Shown here: positions 54,376 to 64,000 of the stretch, in pieces
How positions within the stretch are numbered: position 1 is the first letter of the stretch
How the letters are laid out: each line of letters begins with the position of its first letter
Assembly: GCF_020921035.1 (NCBI RefSeq)
Contig: NC_063160.1
Location: forward strand, 21,983,595 to 22,047,594
DNA length: 64,000 nucleotides
Origin: Rhodamnia argentea
Lineage: Eukaryota > Streptophyta > Magnoliopsida > Myrtales > Myrtaceae
Direction: 5' to 3'
Notes under the pieces: generated by a model
Database searches by the model: none
Seen by the model: the letters and a program-made list of their open reading frames with translations, nothing else
What the model was told of the DNA's origin: nothing
Program-made: the position numbers and the translations under genes

Positions 54376-55080
54376 GGGCCCGCATGAAAACACTTCAGAA
54401 ATTTCATTTCTCTACCAAATGCCCATATGGCAGAGAAATGCGTTTGATAAAAACCCGATCGAAGTAGAACTCCGTTTGGTAAAAAAATTGACTTATGGTA
54501 GGATTTTTGGCCAATTTTGAGAAGTAAAAAATTTTAACTTCTCGGCTCCAGAATCATTTCTTGGACCACATCCGCCTCCGCCGACCACTCTTGCTGCGAC
54601 CGCTGCCCGCCTGCCACCGACCACCGCCCACCCACCGCGGCTGGCCACCAACCACCTCTGCCGCCTACCGCGGCCGTTGACCACCGTCGCCGCCTACCAC
54701 GGCCGCCAGCCGCAGCCGCCGCCAACCACCCCCCCTTGCCACCGCCCGACCGCCGACCACCGAAGCAGAGCACCGCCGTCGCCGCCCGCCGTTGCCATCC
54801 CCTCCTCTCTCGGCCGCTGCCGCTACAACCCACCGCCGCTACGGACCACCGCCTCCCACCAACCGTCGACTACCACCACCCGTCAACCATAGCCGCCGAA
54901 GATTTTGTTAATAATGTTTCAAAAGTATAAATTTTCAACTGTTACCAAACAAATTTTTCTTATCAGAAGTCAATATGGAACAGAAGTATAAAAATTAACT
55001 TATACTTTTGAGGAGAAGTAGAGAAATCAACTTTTGATCAGAAGTTGATTTCTCATAGAGAAGTGTTACCATGCGCGCCC
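54376..55080. mobile_element. TAA-flanked non-autonomous element 2 (PIF/Harbinger-like)
   Basis: Starts GGGCCCGCATGAAAACACTTC and ends GAAGTGTTACCATGCGCGCCC, which inverted reads GGGCGCGCATGGTAACACTTC. TAA lies at 54373-54375 (shared with element 1) and 55081-55083. The core 54560-54900 is CCACCG-rich, the opposite strand orientation to element 1. No coding frame with support, since the frames there are low-complexity. Confidence 0.55.
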
Positions 55081-55083
55081 TAA

Positions 55084-56957
55084 ATACTTCTCAACTTCCT
55101 AGACCCGTCTCCTATTCATTGCCTCTCTTGCGACACGATATCAACTATAGCTTTTGAGCTTGCTCTTTGGTCTACATCTGATTGAGCGGGTGTGGCAACC
55201 AGCAGTTTGATTTGCAGGAAGGCGAGCCATTTTTCTCTCTCAAATGTATGTATCTCTCTATACGTCGTTGTATGGTTTGAGACAGGACGAACCTCCTTCT
55301 CTTCGCAGTTGAATGATCGGAAGCATTATTCTATTAGAATTCGGGCAACATCTCATCAATTTCCTTGCAGTGTTGCCTACCAGCAGGCTTTCACCCACAT
55401 CACACCCCACTAAACAATTGTCCAGAGCCAACGAAGCATTCATGGAAGTAACATATTTGTGAAATGATCCGAAAAGTATGCGATGCACGAGCAAGTCAGC
55501 AACCTTGTCTTCTATGACCAGACACAGCAGATTCCTGCATTCACCAGACTCATTAGCTTGTAACTATTCTTCTTGTCCGAAAGGGAACATCTTGGTGTCA
55601 GAGATTTGAATCTGTCCGTCGCCCTCGTGCCAATAAATTAGTCCTATGAGATCAATCAAATCTCAAGAGACAGCGACCGTGTGGTGCTCAATTCTTCGTG
55701 CTTGAATGGAGTCCAAACAATTTTCATTTGATCAAAGAGAGTACGTCGGCGATGTTTATGCGGCGTCTCCTTCCCGCTGAGATACCAGCTCATCTTTAAG
55801 TCACCTGAACATAACTTAACAACAGAGGACTGTTGGCAATAATTGTTCTACATCCAGAGCAGCGAAATGGATAAAAATAAGTTTGCGCACGAGCGGCATT
55901 AATGGTGAAGTTGTTCCGCGATTAGATTAGATAGACGTAGAAAACAAGTAGAAAATTGTTTTCTCTGCACTTGTTTATCTCATTTCGCCTGCTTATATCA
56001 GAGAATGCCGGCCCACGACGAAGTTGATTCCCCCCATCCAGCTCATCCTGCTGTTCCTGAGAAGACCATCTTAATGTAGGCATGTGACATAATTCCATGA
56101 AGCTGACATTTTCTCTGTATTGCAAACGTCTATACTTCATCTGAATATTTGGCAAAGCATGTGAATATTGTATCCTTTTTCCTTGGTTTTCTTCTGATAA
56201 TGTTCTCGCTTGTTGGCTTATGCGATGCTGCTTGTTGCCTTCAAATCCATGTTCATAACTTTTTTACCTTGCACAACCTGACCATCCATAACCTCTGTTT
56301 TACCGATCTTCTGTTTTACACTACAGAGGTACTTGTTAAGTCTCAGTGGTTTCTTCTTAAGCTAGGATGGACCAAATGTCTCTCGGACATCAGTCTCTTT
56401 TTTGTTTGCATACTTAAATAGATCATAAGTTTCTGTAAAAGCTGTAATAACTTTCACCCGGTGCCTGGGAGATGGTGTTTGGATCCTTCAGGAATCAAGA
56501 TGACCTGAGATTTGGTTCTTTTATTATAGTTTGCGGTAAATATTAAGATTGTTCAGATTACAACGTTGACCTTTCTTCTGTAATTGATATTGATGCAATG
56601 GTAAGTCCCATGAAACCGACATCTTAGTCACCCATTACTGAAAAATGATGATCACCTGAGATTTCATTCATCTTGTCGAATTAAGGTAAGCACTTTGGAG
56701 GAAGGACAACATCAATTTTTTGTGCATTGTTGGTTTGATAGAGTCATTCGACACAGGATTTCCCCGTGCAATCAATCGTTTAGTTATCAAATGCTTCAGC
56801 GAACGGAGAAAAGAAACATGTAAAGTGAGGCAATCTAGTTTGGCAGCAGATCTGATTTGCATTGATTTGTGTTTGAGTTGTACACAAGTAATTCACCAAA
56901 AATATGTACTATACATATGCTGGACACTACTACATCCTAGGATTCATGAATTGCCAG
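55084..56957. other. Intergenic, upstream part shared with the DUF241 array
   Basis: No supported gene. From about 55740 the sequence (GGCGATGTT(C/T)ATGCG, TACCAGCTCAT) has relatives at about 58266-58320. From 56400 to 56950 it resembles the regions after the second and third DUF241 genes (near 58900-59370 and 61360-61900). The tandem duplication unit of that array therefore extends to here. Confidence 0.5.
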
Positions 56958-57803
56958 CTAGTGGTTGAGGATATTGAGTAGGGACACTCGGGTTTTGATC
57001 AAGCGCCTGATCAGGCGCTCGACTTCTTCTTCGAGGTCCTGAATGCTGGACTCGGTCTCTCCCACTATTTTCTGCACGTATTCCATTTGGATCGGTTTTC
57101 CATTCTTGTGGCTTAGGAGGTTGTGAACGGCAAAATCCACCTTCTCTAGCTCGCTGTTAGATGCTCTCTCATCAGCTGCCACTCGTCTGGAATGAATCAA
57201 CTTGCCGAAGAAAGAGCAGCTTCTCGACTTTCCATGTACCAACAATGTCAACAATGATTCAATTGACCTGAGAGCGACTTCCTCCGCTTCTCTTAACATT
57301 GAAACTGTTGTCATACGGCTTTGACCCTTAGAAGAAAAGGTCGATATGATCTTCAAATTTTTCAAGCAGTTTTGAATTGTCTTCTTTGCTTTCTTCCTTG
57401 AGGTCAAGTATGCCTCGGCCTTGTTTCTCAGTGCCACGTCATTGCCCCATCTCCTACGCAACGTGGATTGTAGTTCCTGCATGTTTTCCTTCGTCTGCGT
57501 TATGACATCTTTTCCGGTAGTGCACAAGTCCAGGAGACTGAGGGATCTCTCGAGCACCTCTTCGCAGCCCTCTTGAACCAAGGCATGTTGGGTGTCTGGA
57601 AAGAGAAGCAAGTCTTCGACAGAGTCGTAGAAGTCCACGACACTGCTCATCGTGTGGCTCACCGATGAAAATGAACATGCGGTGGCTTCGGAGCTCCTGA
57701 TCCTCCTCAGGTGCTCCTCCGCTTGAGGAATGAGTGGGTTTGGCTTCGAAGGCAAGCTCACCGAGCGAGCGTGAAAGTGGGATTTCGGGTTTGGTGAAGC
57801 CAT
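56958..57803 (-). CDS. DUF241 family protein 1 (281 aa)
   Basis: Intronless minus-strand frame. The start is ATG 57803 (MASPNPKSHFHARS), chosen over an upstream in-frame TTG because all three copies begin MASP. The N-terminal SHFHARSVSLPSKPNPLIPQ motif is the DUF241 hallmark. A largely helical, lysine- and glutamate-rich body follows (TKENMQELQSTLRRRWG, SRKKAKKTIQNCLKNLK), and the C-terminus is ERLIRRLIKTRVSLLNILNH, a likely amphipathic helix or coiled coil. No signal peptide or membrane segment is seen. The family is plant-specific and of unknown biochemical function. It is the most divergent of the three tandem copies here. Confidence 0.9.
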   Translation of the reverse strand: MASPNPKSHFHARSVSLPSKPNPLIPQAEEHLRRIRSSEATACSFSSVSHTMSSVVDFYDSVEDLLLFPDTQHALVQEGCEEVLERSLSLLDLCTTGKDVITQTKENMQELQSTLRRRWGNDVALRNKAEAYLTSRKKAKKTIQNCLKNLKIISTFSSKGQSRMTTVSMLREAEEVALRSIESLLTLLVHGKSRSCSFFGKLIHSRRVAADERASNSELEKVDFAVHNLLSHKNGKPIQMEYVQKIVGETESSIQDLEEEVERLIRRLIKTRVSLLNILNH

Positions 57804-59374
57804 TGTATGAGAGGCGGTCTTGCTACTGAAATGTTTCAGAGGCAATTGGATTGGGTTGCCTTATCCTGGCCGTGGCAAGACTCTATATATGTATATATGC
57901 AAAAGAAAAGAAGGGGAGGCAATGGGAATCAAAGTTCCTAGAATCAATGAGTCCCTAACATGATTTTGAATTGGATTCCAGCGCTTTGTTCACCGATGTT
58001 TGCGCAGTGTCCCCCACAACCCTTCTCATTTTCCAATGAATTAGAGACTAATTAACACAAGCTCAGTATCGTATTGCAGAGAGTGCTGCATATGAAAACT
58101 TTGCACAATCGGCGCTACGACCTTGTCTCGCCTCTCAATGGACAAAAAAGAATTATGCTAACATGTTGGATCCTACATTATAATGCTCGACAAATAGCCA
58201 CAAAAGGAATACTGAATTCATCATGCATCAAGCGCTGTTGAATGAATCTAATTCGGTTAAAACGTCACATGGGCGATGTTCATGCGTTGTCTCCTTCCCA
58301 TGACATACCAGCTCATTTTCAAATGACCAGACCAGATGCAGCAGCAGAGGAACTCTTAAGAGACATTGTTCAGCAAAATGTGCTGCAGAAAGATAAAATT
58401 AACTTCATGCACGAGGGGCTTTAATGATAAAAGACTAGCATCATTCGAGAGATGTAGGATATTATTTTCCCTGTACTTCTTTATTTTATTATTTCTGCCT
58501 TGCATCCATAATTGCTGACAAATTATCGTGAATGCGTAAGCCAGGGAACATTAGGAATTCCAGTTCCTTCTGTCCAGCTCATCCTGCCATTCCGGAGAGT
58601 ACTGTGATAATGCAGGCATGTGAAATAATTCCACGGAACTAATGTTTTTCTCTGTATTGCAAGTGCCTGTATCCGTATGACTATTTAGCAAGTAAAACAA
58701 ATGTGTCACCGTTTTTTCTTTGGTTTTCTTTGATAGTGATTCTGCTGGCTGGCTTACTGCTTAGCAGTCAGCGATGTCTCCTTGTTGCCTTCTAATCCAG
58801 GATTATACCTCATTGCTTCTTTTCTTGTAGTCTGACTATCCATAACATGAACTTAATGATTTTGCACATCTGCTTATTCATGCTGCAGAAGTATCTCGCA
58901 GACATCGGTCTGTTCCTTGTATATATGAGTCATAACATTCATGTAAAACCTGCAACACTGCGTCTGATGGTGTTTGGCACCTTCACGAATCATTGGTTAG
59001 ATGAGGTTTTATTCTTTTTCAGGGTTTGATGGAACATTTAATGTTCAGTTATAATGGATGTAAAAATAAGCCAATTCAACCAATATCTTAGTTACCGATA
59101 TTCCGCCAATCATCTCAGATTTTGTTCTTCTCATGAAATCAAGATAGCCACTTTGTAGGAATGATGACATTAAATATTTTCATTTTGTTAGTATTGATTG
59201 GATATTCAGACAACAAAATGCATGTCAAATGAATCAGCATGAGGAGAAGAGAAGCAAAAAAGAAGGGAAGCAAATTAATTTGGCAAAAGATCGGATCTGT
59301 TATATTTGTATCTATTTGAGTTGTATACAAGCAGTACCACAAATGTCTCAACCAAGGATTCATGGCTTCTCAGA
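57804..59374. other. Spacer of the DUF241 array
   Basis: Contains the promoter of copy 1 (a CTATATATGTATATATGC TATA-rich stretch at about 57882-57899) and the 3' flank of copy 2. A 60-codon frame at 58242-58424 has no support. Confidence 0.45.
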
Positions 59375-60229
59375 CTAGTGGTTGAGGATATTGAGGAGGG
59401 ACACTCGAGTTTTGATCAAGCGCCTGATCAGGCACTCCATCTCTTCTTCGATGTCCTGAATGTGGGACTCGAGTTCTGCCAACACTTTCTGTACATGTTC
59501 CGTTTGAATGTTACTTGCTTTTCCAATCTTATGGCTTAGGAGGGCATAAATCGCAGCGTCCACGATCTCTAATTCGCTGTGGGACGCTCTCTCATCAGCC
59601 GCCACTCGGTTGGAGCGCATCCACTTGGAGAAGAAAGAGCAGCTCGTCGACTTTCCGTGTACCAATGTCAACAACGATTTGATCATCTTGAGAGCAACTC
59701 CCTGCGCTTCTCTTAACATGGAAACCATTGTCACACCGCTTTGATCTGCAGAAGAGATGGTTGATTTGATCTTCGAATTTTTCAAGCAGTTTTGAATTGT
59801 CTTCTTTGCTCTCTTCCTAGAGGCCAAGTATGCCCTGACCTCGATTCTCAGCGCCAGTTCATCGCCCCGTCTCCTGCGCAACATCGATTGTAGCTCCTGC
59901 ACAGCTTCCTTTGTCTGCGCTACAACATCTCTGCCAGTGCTACAAATGTCCAGGAGACCGAGGGAACTCTCAAGCACCTCGTCACGTCCCTCTTGAACCA
60001 AGGCTCGTTGGGCATGTGGCAAGAGAAGCGAGTCATCGACAGAGGCGTAAAAGTCCTCAAGGCTGCTTATCATGCGGTGCACCGATGAAAAGGAACTGGT
60101 GGTGGCTGCTTCCGAACTGCTGATCCTCCTCATGTAATTCTCTGCTTGAGGAATGAGGGGGTTAGGCTTGGAAGGCAAGCTCACAGAGCGAGCATGAAAG
60201 TGGGATTTCGGGTTTGTGGGTGAAGCCAT
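59375..60229 (-). CDS. DUF241 family protein 2 (284 aa)
   Basis: Intronless minus-strand frame from ATG 60229 (MASPTNPKSHFHARS). It carries the N-terminal SVSLPSKPNPLIPQ motif, a helical middle with TKEAVQELQSMLRRRRGDE and SRKRAKKTIQNCLKNSK, and the C-terminal ECLIRRLIKTRVSLLNILNH. It has one more residue pair in the NIQTEHVQKVLAELESHIQD region than copy 1. Fully open, and the best preserved of the closely related pair with copy 3. A CCATATAAAC box lies about 85-95 bases upstream. The function is unknown; members of this family are often found in tandem arrays. Confidence 0.91.
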   Translation of the reverse strand: MASPTNPKSHFHARSVSLPSKPNPLIPQAENYMRRISSSEAATTSSFSSVHRMISSLEDFYASVDDSLLLPHAQRALVQEGRDEVLESSLGLLDICSTGRDVVAQTKEAVQELQSMLRRRRGDELALRIEVRAYLASRKRAKKTIQNCLKNSKIKSTISSADQSGVTMVSMLREAQGVALKMIKSLLTLVHGKSTSCSFFSKWMRSNRVAADERASHSELEIVDAAIYALLSHKIGKASNIQTEHVQKVLAELESHIQDIEEEMECLIRRLIKTRVSLLNILNH

Positions 60230-61902
60230 TGCCTGATAGGTGATCTTGTTACCAAAATTTTCTCAAAGGCAATAGAATTTGGATCGCCTTCTCCTGGCCG
60301 TGGCAAGACCATGTTTATATGGAAGGAGAGAAGGGGAGGCAGAGGGAATCAAAATTCCTAGACTCAATGTGTCCTAGCATGATTTTGAATTGGATCTGAT
60401 GCTTTGTTCACCGATGTCTGCGCAGTGTCTCCCACCACCCCACTCACTTTCCAATGAATTAAGAGACTAAATTAGGATCAACTCATCTCATCATTAGAAA
60501 ATGATTGCACGAGTGGTGCGAGGACGCTGTCTCACCTCTAGAGGAATAAAGCAAGGATGCTTAACTTGTTTAAATCTACATAATACTGCATGATTCAGGA
60601 AGGCTACTTAAACTATTCTGCATTATTGTATAGCTACAGAAGGGAGAATTTCTTCTGCGAAATGGTGATGAGCAAGTGTTGCCACCTATCTGGTCAAGGG
60701 TACACAAGATGTGAAGGAATACTTTCTTTAAGGTGCCTTCTGCTGAGGCTATGATAAGCAATAACCATGTAGGAAAGAAGAATTAAACAAAAGGTTAAAA
60801 AAAAAAACTTCACTCCGATAAATTACAGGCAGGCTCGAGAAGGGGCTTGCCTGTGTACCGGCGATTGCTGATCTCGAATTGACGTATCATCGGATATCCA
60901 ACATAACTTTACATGGTTTTGGCTTTCATTCCAGTGTACTTTTACATGGTTTAGCTTTAACTCTGACTCTAATGTAGTTCGGTTCACCTGCTGGGGGAGC
61001 AAATTTAGCAAGACTGCAATAAGAACAGTAGTAACAGAAAACTGATATCAACACAAAGTACTTTCATTGCTTTAGTTGGTTTCTGCTCATTGCCTACCAG
61101 AAAAATTTATGTTATTACTCTGGTCATTAATACCAACAAAATTGTTGCCTTGATTATATGCCACAACAGAGCCAAATTCTTTTCCTTTTTATCCTCCTAA
61201 TCTCATTCCTGGATAATTTGTCGGCTTTTCTCGGGTGATAATATACTCGAGAAGTGCTTAATCATATACACATAAAAGCTAGTCAGAACTTGGAATGAGA
61301 TGGAACCGATGTAATATCTCATGTGATATCTCAGATATTAATGCTGATAAGATAGAATGGCCCGAATGTCTCTCGGACCTCGGTCTCTTCCTTGTACAAC
61401 ATAGATCATGAAATTCCTGTAAAATCTGCAACACTGGGTCAGAAGGTGTTTAGCACCTTCGCTAATCATTGTTTGGAAGAGATTTTATTCTTTTTCAGAG
61501 TTTGATGGATAACAACATTGTTCAGATTAAAACATTTAACGTTCCGCCAATGGTAAGTGACGTAAAAATAAGACAATTTAACCGGCAATTTAGTCAACGA
61601 TATACTGGTAATCATCTCAGTTTCGTTCTTCTCATTGAATTACGATAGCCACTTTGTAGGAATGATGACATCAAATATTCGCGTTATGTTAGCTTGATAG
61701 GATATTCAGATAACAAAATGCACGTCAAATGAATCAGCGAAAGAGGAAGATAAGGAGAAAGATGTGAAGCGGCTTAGTTTGGCAGAAGATTGGATCCGTA
61801 TCAGTTTGTACTCTTTGAGTTGTATACAAGTAGGACAACAAAAATCTGTACTACAAATGTGCTAGACATTTCTATACATCCTAGGATTCATGACCAATTA
61901 GA
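60230..61902. other. Spacer of the DUF241 array
   Basis: No supported gene. 60470-60990 resembles 63000-63520 (GAGTGGTGC(G/T)AGGAC, CCTCTAGAGGAATAAA, GCATGATTCAGGAAGGCT), the same part of the neighbouring duplication unit. Confidence 0.55.
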
Positions 61903-62754
61903 CTAGTGGTTGAGGATATTGAGGAGGGACACTCTAGTTTTGATCAGGCGCCTGATCAGGCGCTCCATCTCTTCTTCGAGGTCCTGAATGTGGGATTCAA
62001 GTTCTGCCAACACCTTCTGTACATGTTCCATTTGGATGTTGCTTGCTTTTCCACGCTTGTGGCTTAGGAGGGTATCGACCGCAGTGTCCACGATCTCTAG
62101 TTCGGTGTTCAACGATCTCTCATCGGCCGCCACTCGGTTGGAATGCATCAACTTGGAGAAGAAAGAGCGGCTGGACTTTCCGTGTACCAATGTCAACAAA
62201 GATTCGACCATCGTAAGAGCAACTCCCTCCCCTTCTCTTAACATGGAAACCATCTTCAAACAGCTTTGATCCGCAGAAGAGATGGTTGATTTGATCTTCA
62301 AAACTTTCAAGCAGTTTTGAATTGTCTTCTTCGCTTTCTTCCTGGAGGCCAAGTATGCCCCGATCTCGTTTCTCAGCGCCATTTCATCGCCCCGTCTCCT
62401 GCGCAATGCCGATTGTAGCTCCTGCACAGTTTCCTTTGTCTGTGCTACAACGTCTTTGCTGGTGCAGCAAATGTCAAGGAGACCGAGGGATCTCTTGAGC
62501 ACCTCGTCCTGTCCCTATTGAACCAAGGCCTGTTGGGTATGTGGCAAGAGAAGCGAGTCATCGATGGAGTCGTAAAAGTCCACGAGACCACTTATCATGC
62601 CGCTCACCGATGAAATTGAACAGGTGGTGGCTGCTTCTGAACTCCTGATCCTCCTCAAGTGATCCTCTGCTTGAGGGATGAGTGGGTTAGGCTTGGAAGG
62701 CAAGCTCACAGAGCGAGCATGAAAGTGGGATTTCGGGATTGCTGGTGAAGCCAT
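61903..62754 (-). pseudogene. DUF241 family protein 3, with in-frame stop
   Basis: Minus-strand copy from ATG 62754 (MASPAIPKSHFHARS), 283 codons long, intact in frame except for TAG at 62515-62517. The stop lies where copy 2 reads GAG in the ALVQEG segment, a single G-to-T change, so the chain would end after 79 residues. The downstream 199-codon frame keeps everything else: TKETVQELQSALRRRRGDE, SRKKAKKTIQNCLKVLK, ERLIRRLIKTRVSLLNILNH. The coding region is otherwise well preserved, so the mutation is young, or is a sequencing error or an allele. A TATATATA stretch lies about 75-85 bases upstream. Confidence 0.82.
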
Positions 62755-64000
62755 TGTCTGAGATTTGATCTTGTTACTGAAATTTTTTCAGAGGCAATTG
62801 AATTTGGATAGCCTTCTCTTGGCCGTGGCAAGACCACAGATATATATAAAGGAAAGAAGGGAGGCAAAGGGAATCAAAATTCCTAGACTCCATGTGTCCT
62901 AACGTGATTTTGAATTGGATCTGAATTCTTTGTTCGCCGATGTTTGCACAGAGTCTCCCACCACCCTGCTCATCTTCCAATGAATTAAGAGACTAAATGT
63001 GGATCAACTCATCTCATCATAATCTCAACAATGTATTGCAGCATCGAAAATTATTGCACGAGTGGTGCTAGGACACTGTCTTGCCTCTAGAGGAATAAAA
63101 GAATGGTGCTTGACTTGTTTAATCCTCCATAATAATGCATGATTCAGGAAGGCTCATTAAACTAGTATGCACTATTGTATTAATCATAGAAAGGAGAACT
63201 TCTTTTGTCAATTGGTGATGAGCAAGTGTTGCCACATTTCCGGTCGAGGGGACACGAGAGCTGAGGGAATACTTTCTTGAAGGCACATTCTGTCAAGACT
63301 ATGATCAGTAATAACTGTGTAGGAAAGAAGAATTAAACAAAAGGCCATACAAAAAAAATCATTCGGATGTATTACGGCCGGGCTTGAGATGTAGCTTGCC
63401 CATGTACCGGCAATTGTTGATCTCAAATTATGCGTCATTGGGTATACAGCACAAATTTACTCGGTTTCATCTTTAAATATCCAGTGTACTTTTACATGGT
63501 TCAGCTTTTTAACTCTGATTCCGATGTAGTTTGGTTCGTGTGTTGAGGGAGCAAAGTTGGCTTGAATTAGATGCCGCGGGAACAATTTGACAGAAAATTG
63601 ATATTTACACAGTGATTTTATTGCTCTAGTTGGTTTCAATTCACTAACTACCAGAAGAATTTCTGCTATTACTCGGGTCATAATGCCTAATAAACTGTTG
63701 TAATTGATTAATATGCAACCAAAGAGCCAAATTCATTTCTTTTTTTATCCTCCTAATCTTGTTTCCTGGATAATTTATCCGTTTTTCTCGACCAATAATG
63801 TACATGAGAAACTGAGTCAGAACTCAGAATGAGATGGAACTGATATGATCTGCTGATTGGTGATTCCATGTGTAAAAGCCATCTGTTGAGCAAGTCGTTA
63901 TGCATACATAATATATGATCAGGCATAAAAATGTTATGGTTCTACAGTTATCTGATTCCGTTTCTTCATTTATAGTCTGCGAAATGTACGAGTACTATCT
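62755..64000. other. Upstream region of DUF241 copy 3 and window end
   Basis: No supported gene. It is similar to the spacer upstream of copy 2 up to at least 63800 (for example TTTATCCTCCTAATCT, TTGGTTTCAATTCACT). A further unit could continue past the window edge. Confidence 0.5.

Noticed and set aside
54534-54892. Overlapping frames of 63-99 codons on both strands
   Set aside because: They are produced by the CCACCG-rich core of a transposon, with no codon structure beyond the repeat.
57003-57018. Perfect 16-bp palindrome GCGCCTGATCAGGCGC, also at 61948-61963
   Set aside because: It lies in coding sequence for the repeated RLIRRLI segment of DUF241 proteins, so the amino-acid repeat explains it. 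A regulatory role is not needed.

Overview
This window is nuclear DNA from a flowering plant. Genes have GT-AG introns, the families are plant-specific (SAUR, NAC, expansin-like A, class I chitinase, DUF241), and the intergenic DNA is AT-rich and full of retrotransposons, small DNA transposons and microsatellites. The gene families and intron positions fit a woody eudicot. A Myrtaceae genome such as Eucalyptus is my guess from the look of the SAUR and DUF241 arrays, and the sequence does not prove it.

Layout. (1) 1-24.5 kb: a SAUR (small auxin-up RNA) cluster of eight copies. Four or five look usable (10451, 12279 minus, 16797, 20536 minus, 21656), one is frameshifted (1898), one is truncated (8735) and one carries a nonsense codon (15663 minus). 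A decayed Ty1/copia element (2704-7897) sits between the first two. A two-unit tandem segmental duplication (about 12.57-17.87 kb and 17.87-24.49 kb) carries a divergent SAUR pair in each unit. Unit A has a TRIM-like insertion and unit B has a 5'-truncated LINE and a minisatellite. (2) 24.5-26.3 kb: minisatellites and a 536-bp tandem duplication. (3) 26.35-32.93 kb: a 13-exon organellar alanyl-tRNA synthetase gene. (4) 35.1-36.65 kb: a 5-exon expansin-like A gene. (5) 36.7-45.5 kb: no genes seen, but two non-autonomous DNA transposons. (6) 45.5-47.2 kb: a 3-exon NAC transcription factor. (7) 47.98-49.23 kb, minus strand: a 3-exon class I chitinase. (8) 49.3-56.9 kb: no genes seen; a hAT-like element, a possible solo LTR and two abutting TAA-flanked elements. 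(9) 56.96-62.75 kb, minus strand: three tandem DUF241 genes, the third with an in-frame stop.

How the genes relate. SAUR and expansin-like genes both belong to the cell-expansion toolkit, and NAC and chitinase are typical stress or defence genes, but nothing in the sequence ties them into one pathway. The alanyl-tRNA synthetase is housekeeping. The strongest theme is local duplication followed by uneven decay: SAUR and DUF241 copies are intact or broken side by side, and the paralogous copies serve as empty-site controls for transposon insertions. I found no clearly new biological system. The best candidates for a second look are the SAUR/TE array, a GC-AG intron in the synthetase gene, and several unrelated small transposons that all carry a similar CCACCG/CGGTGG-rich core.
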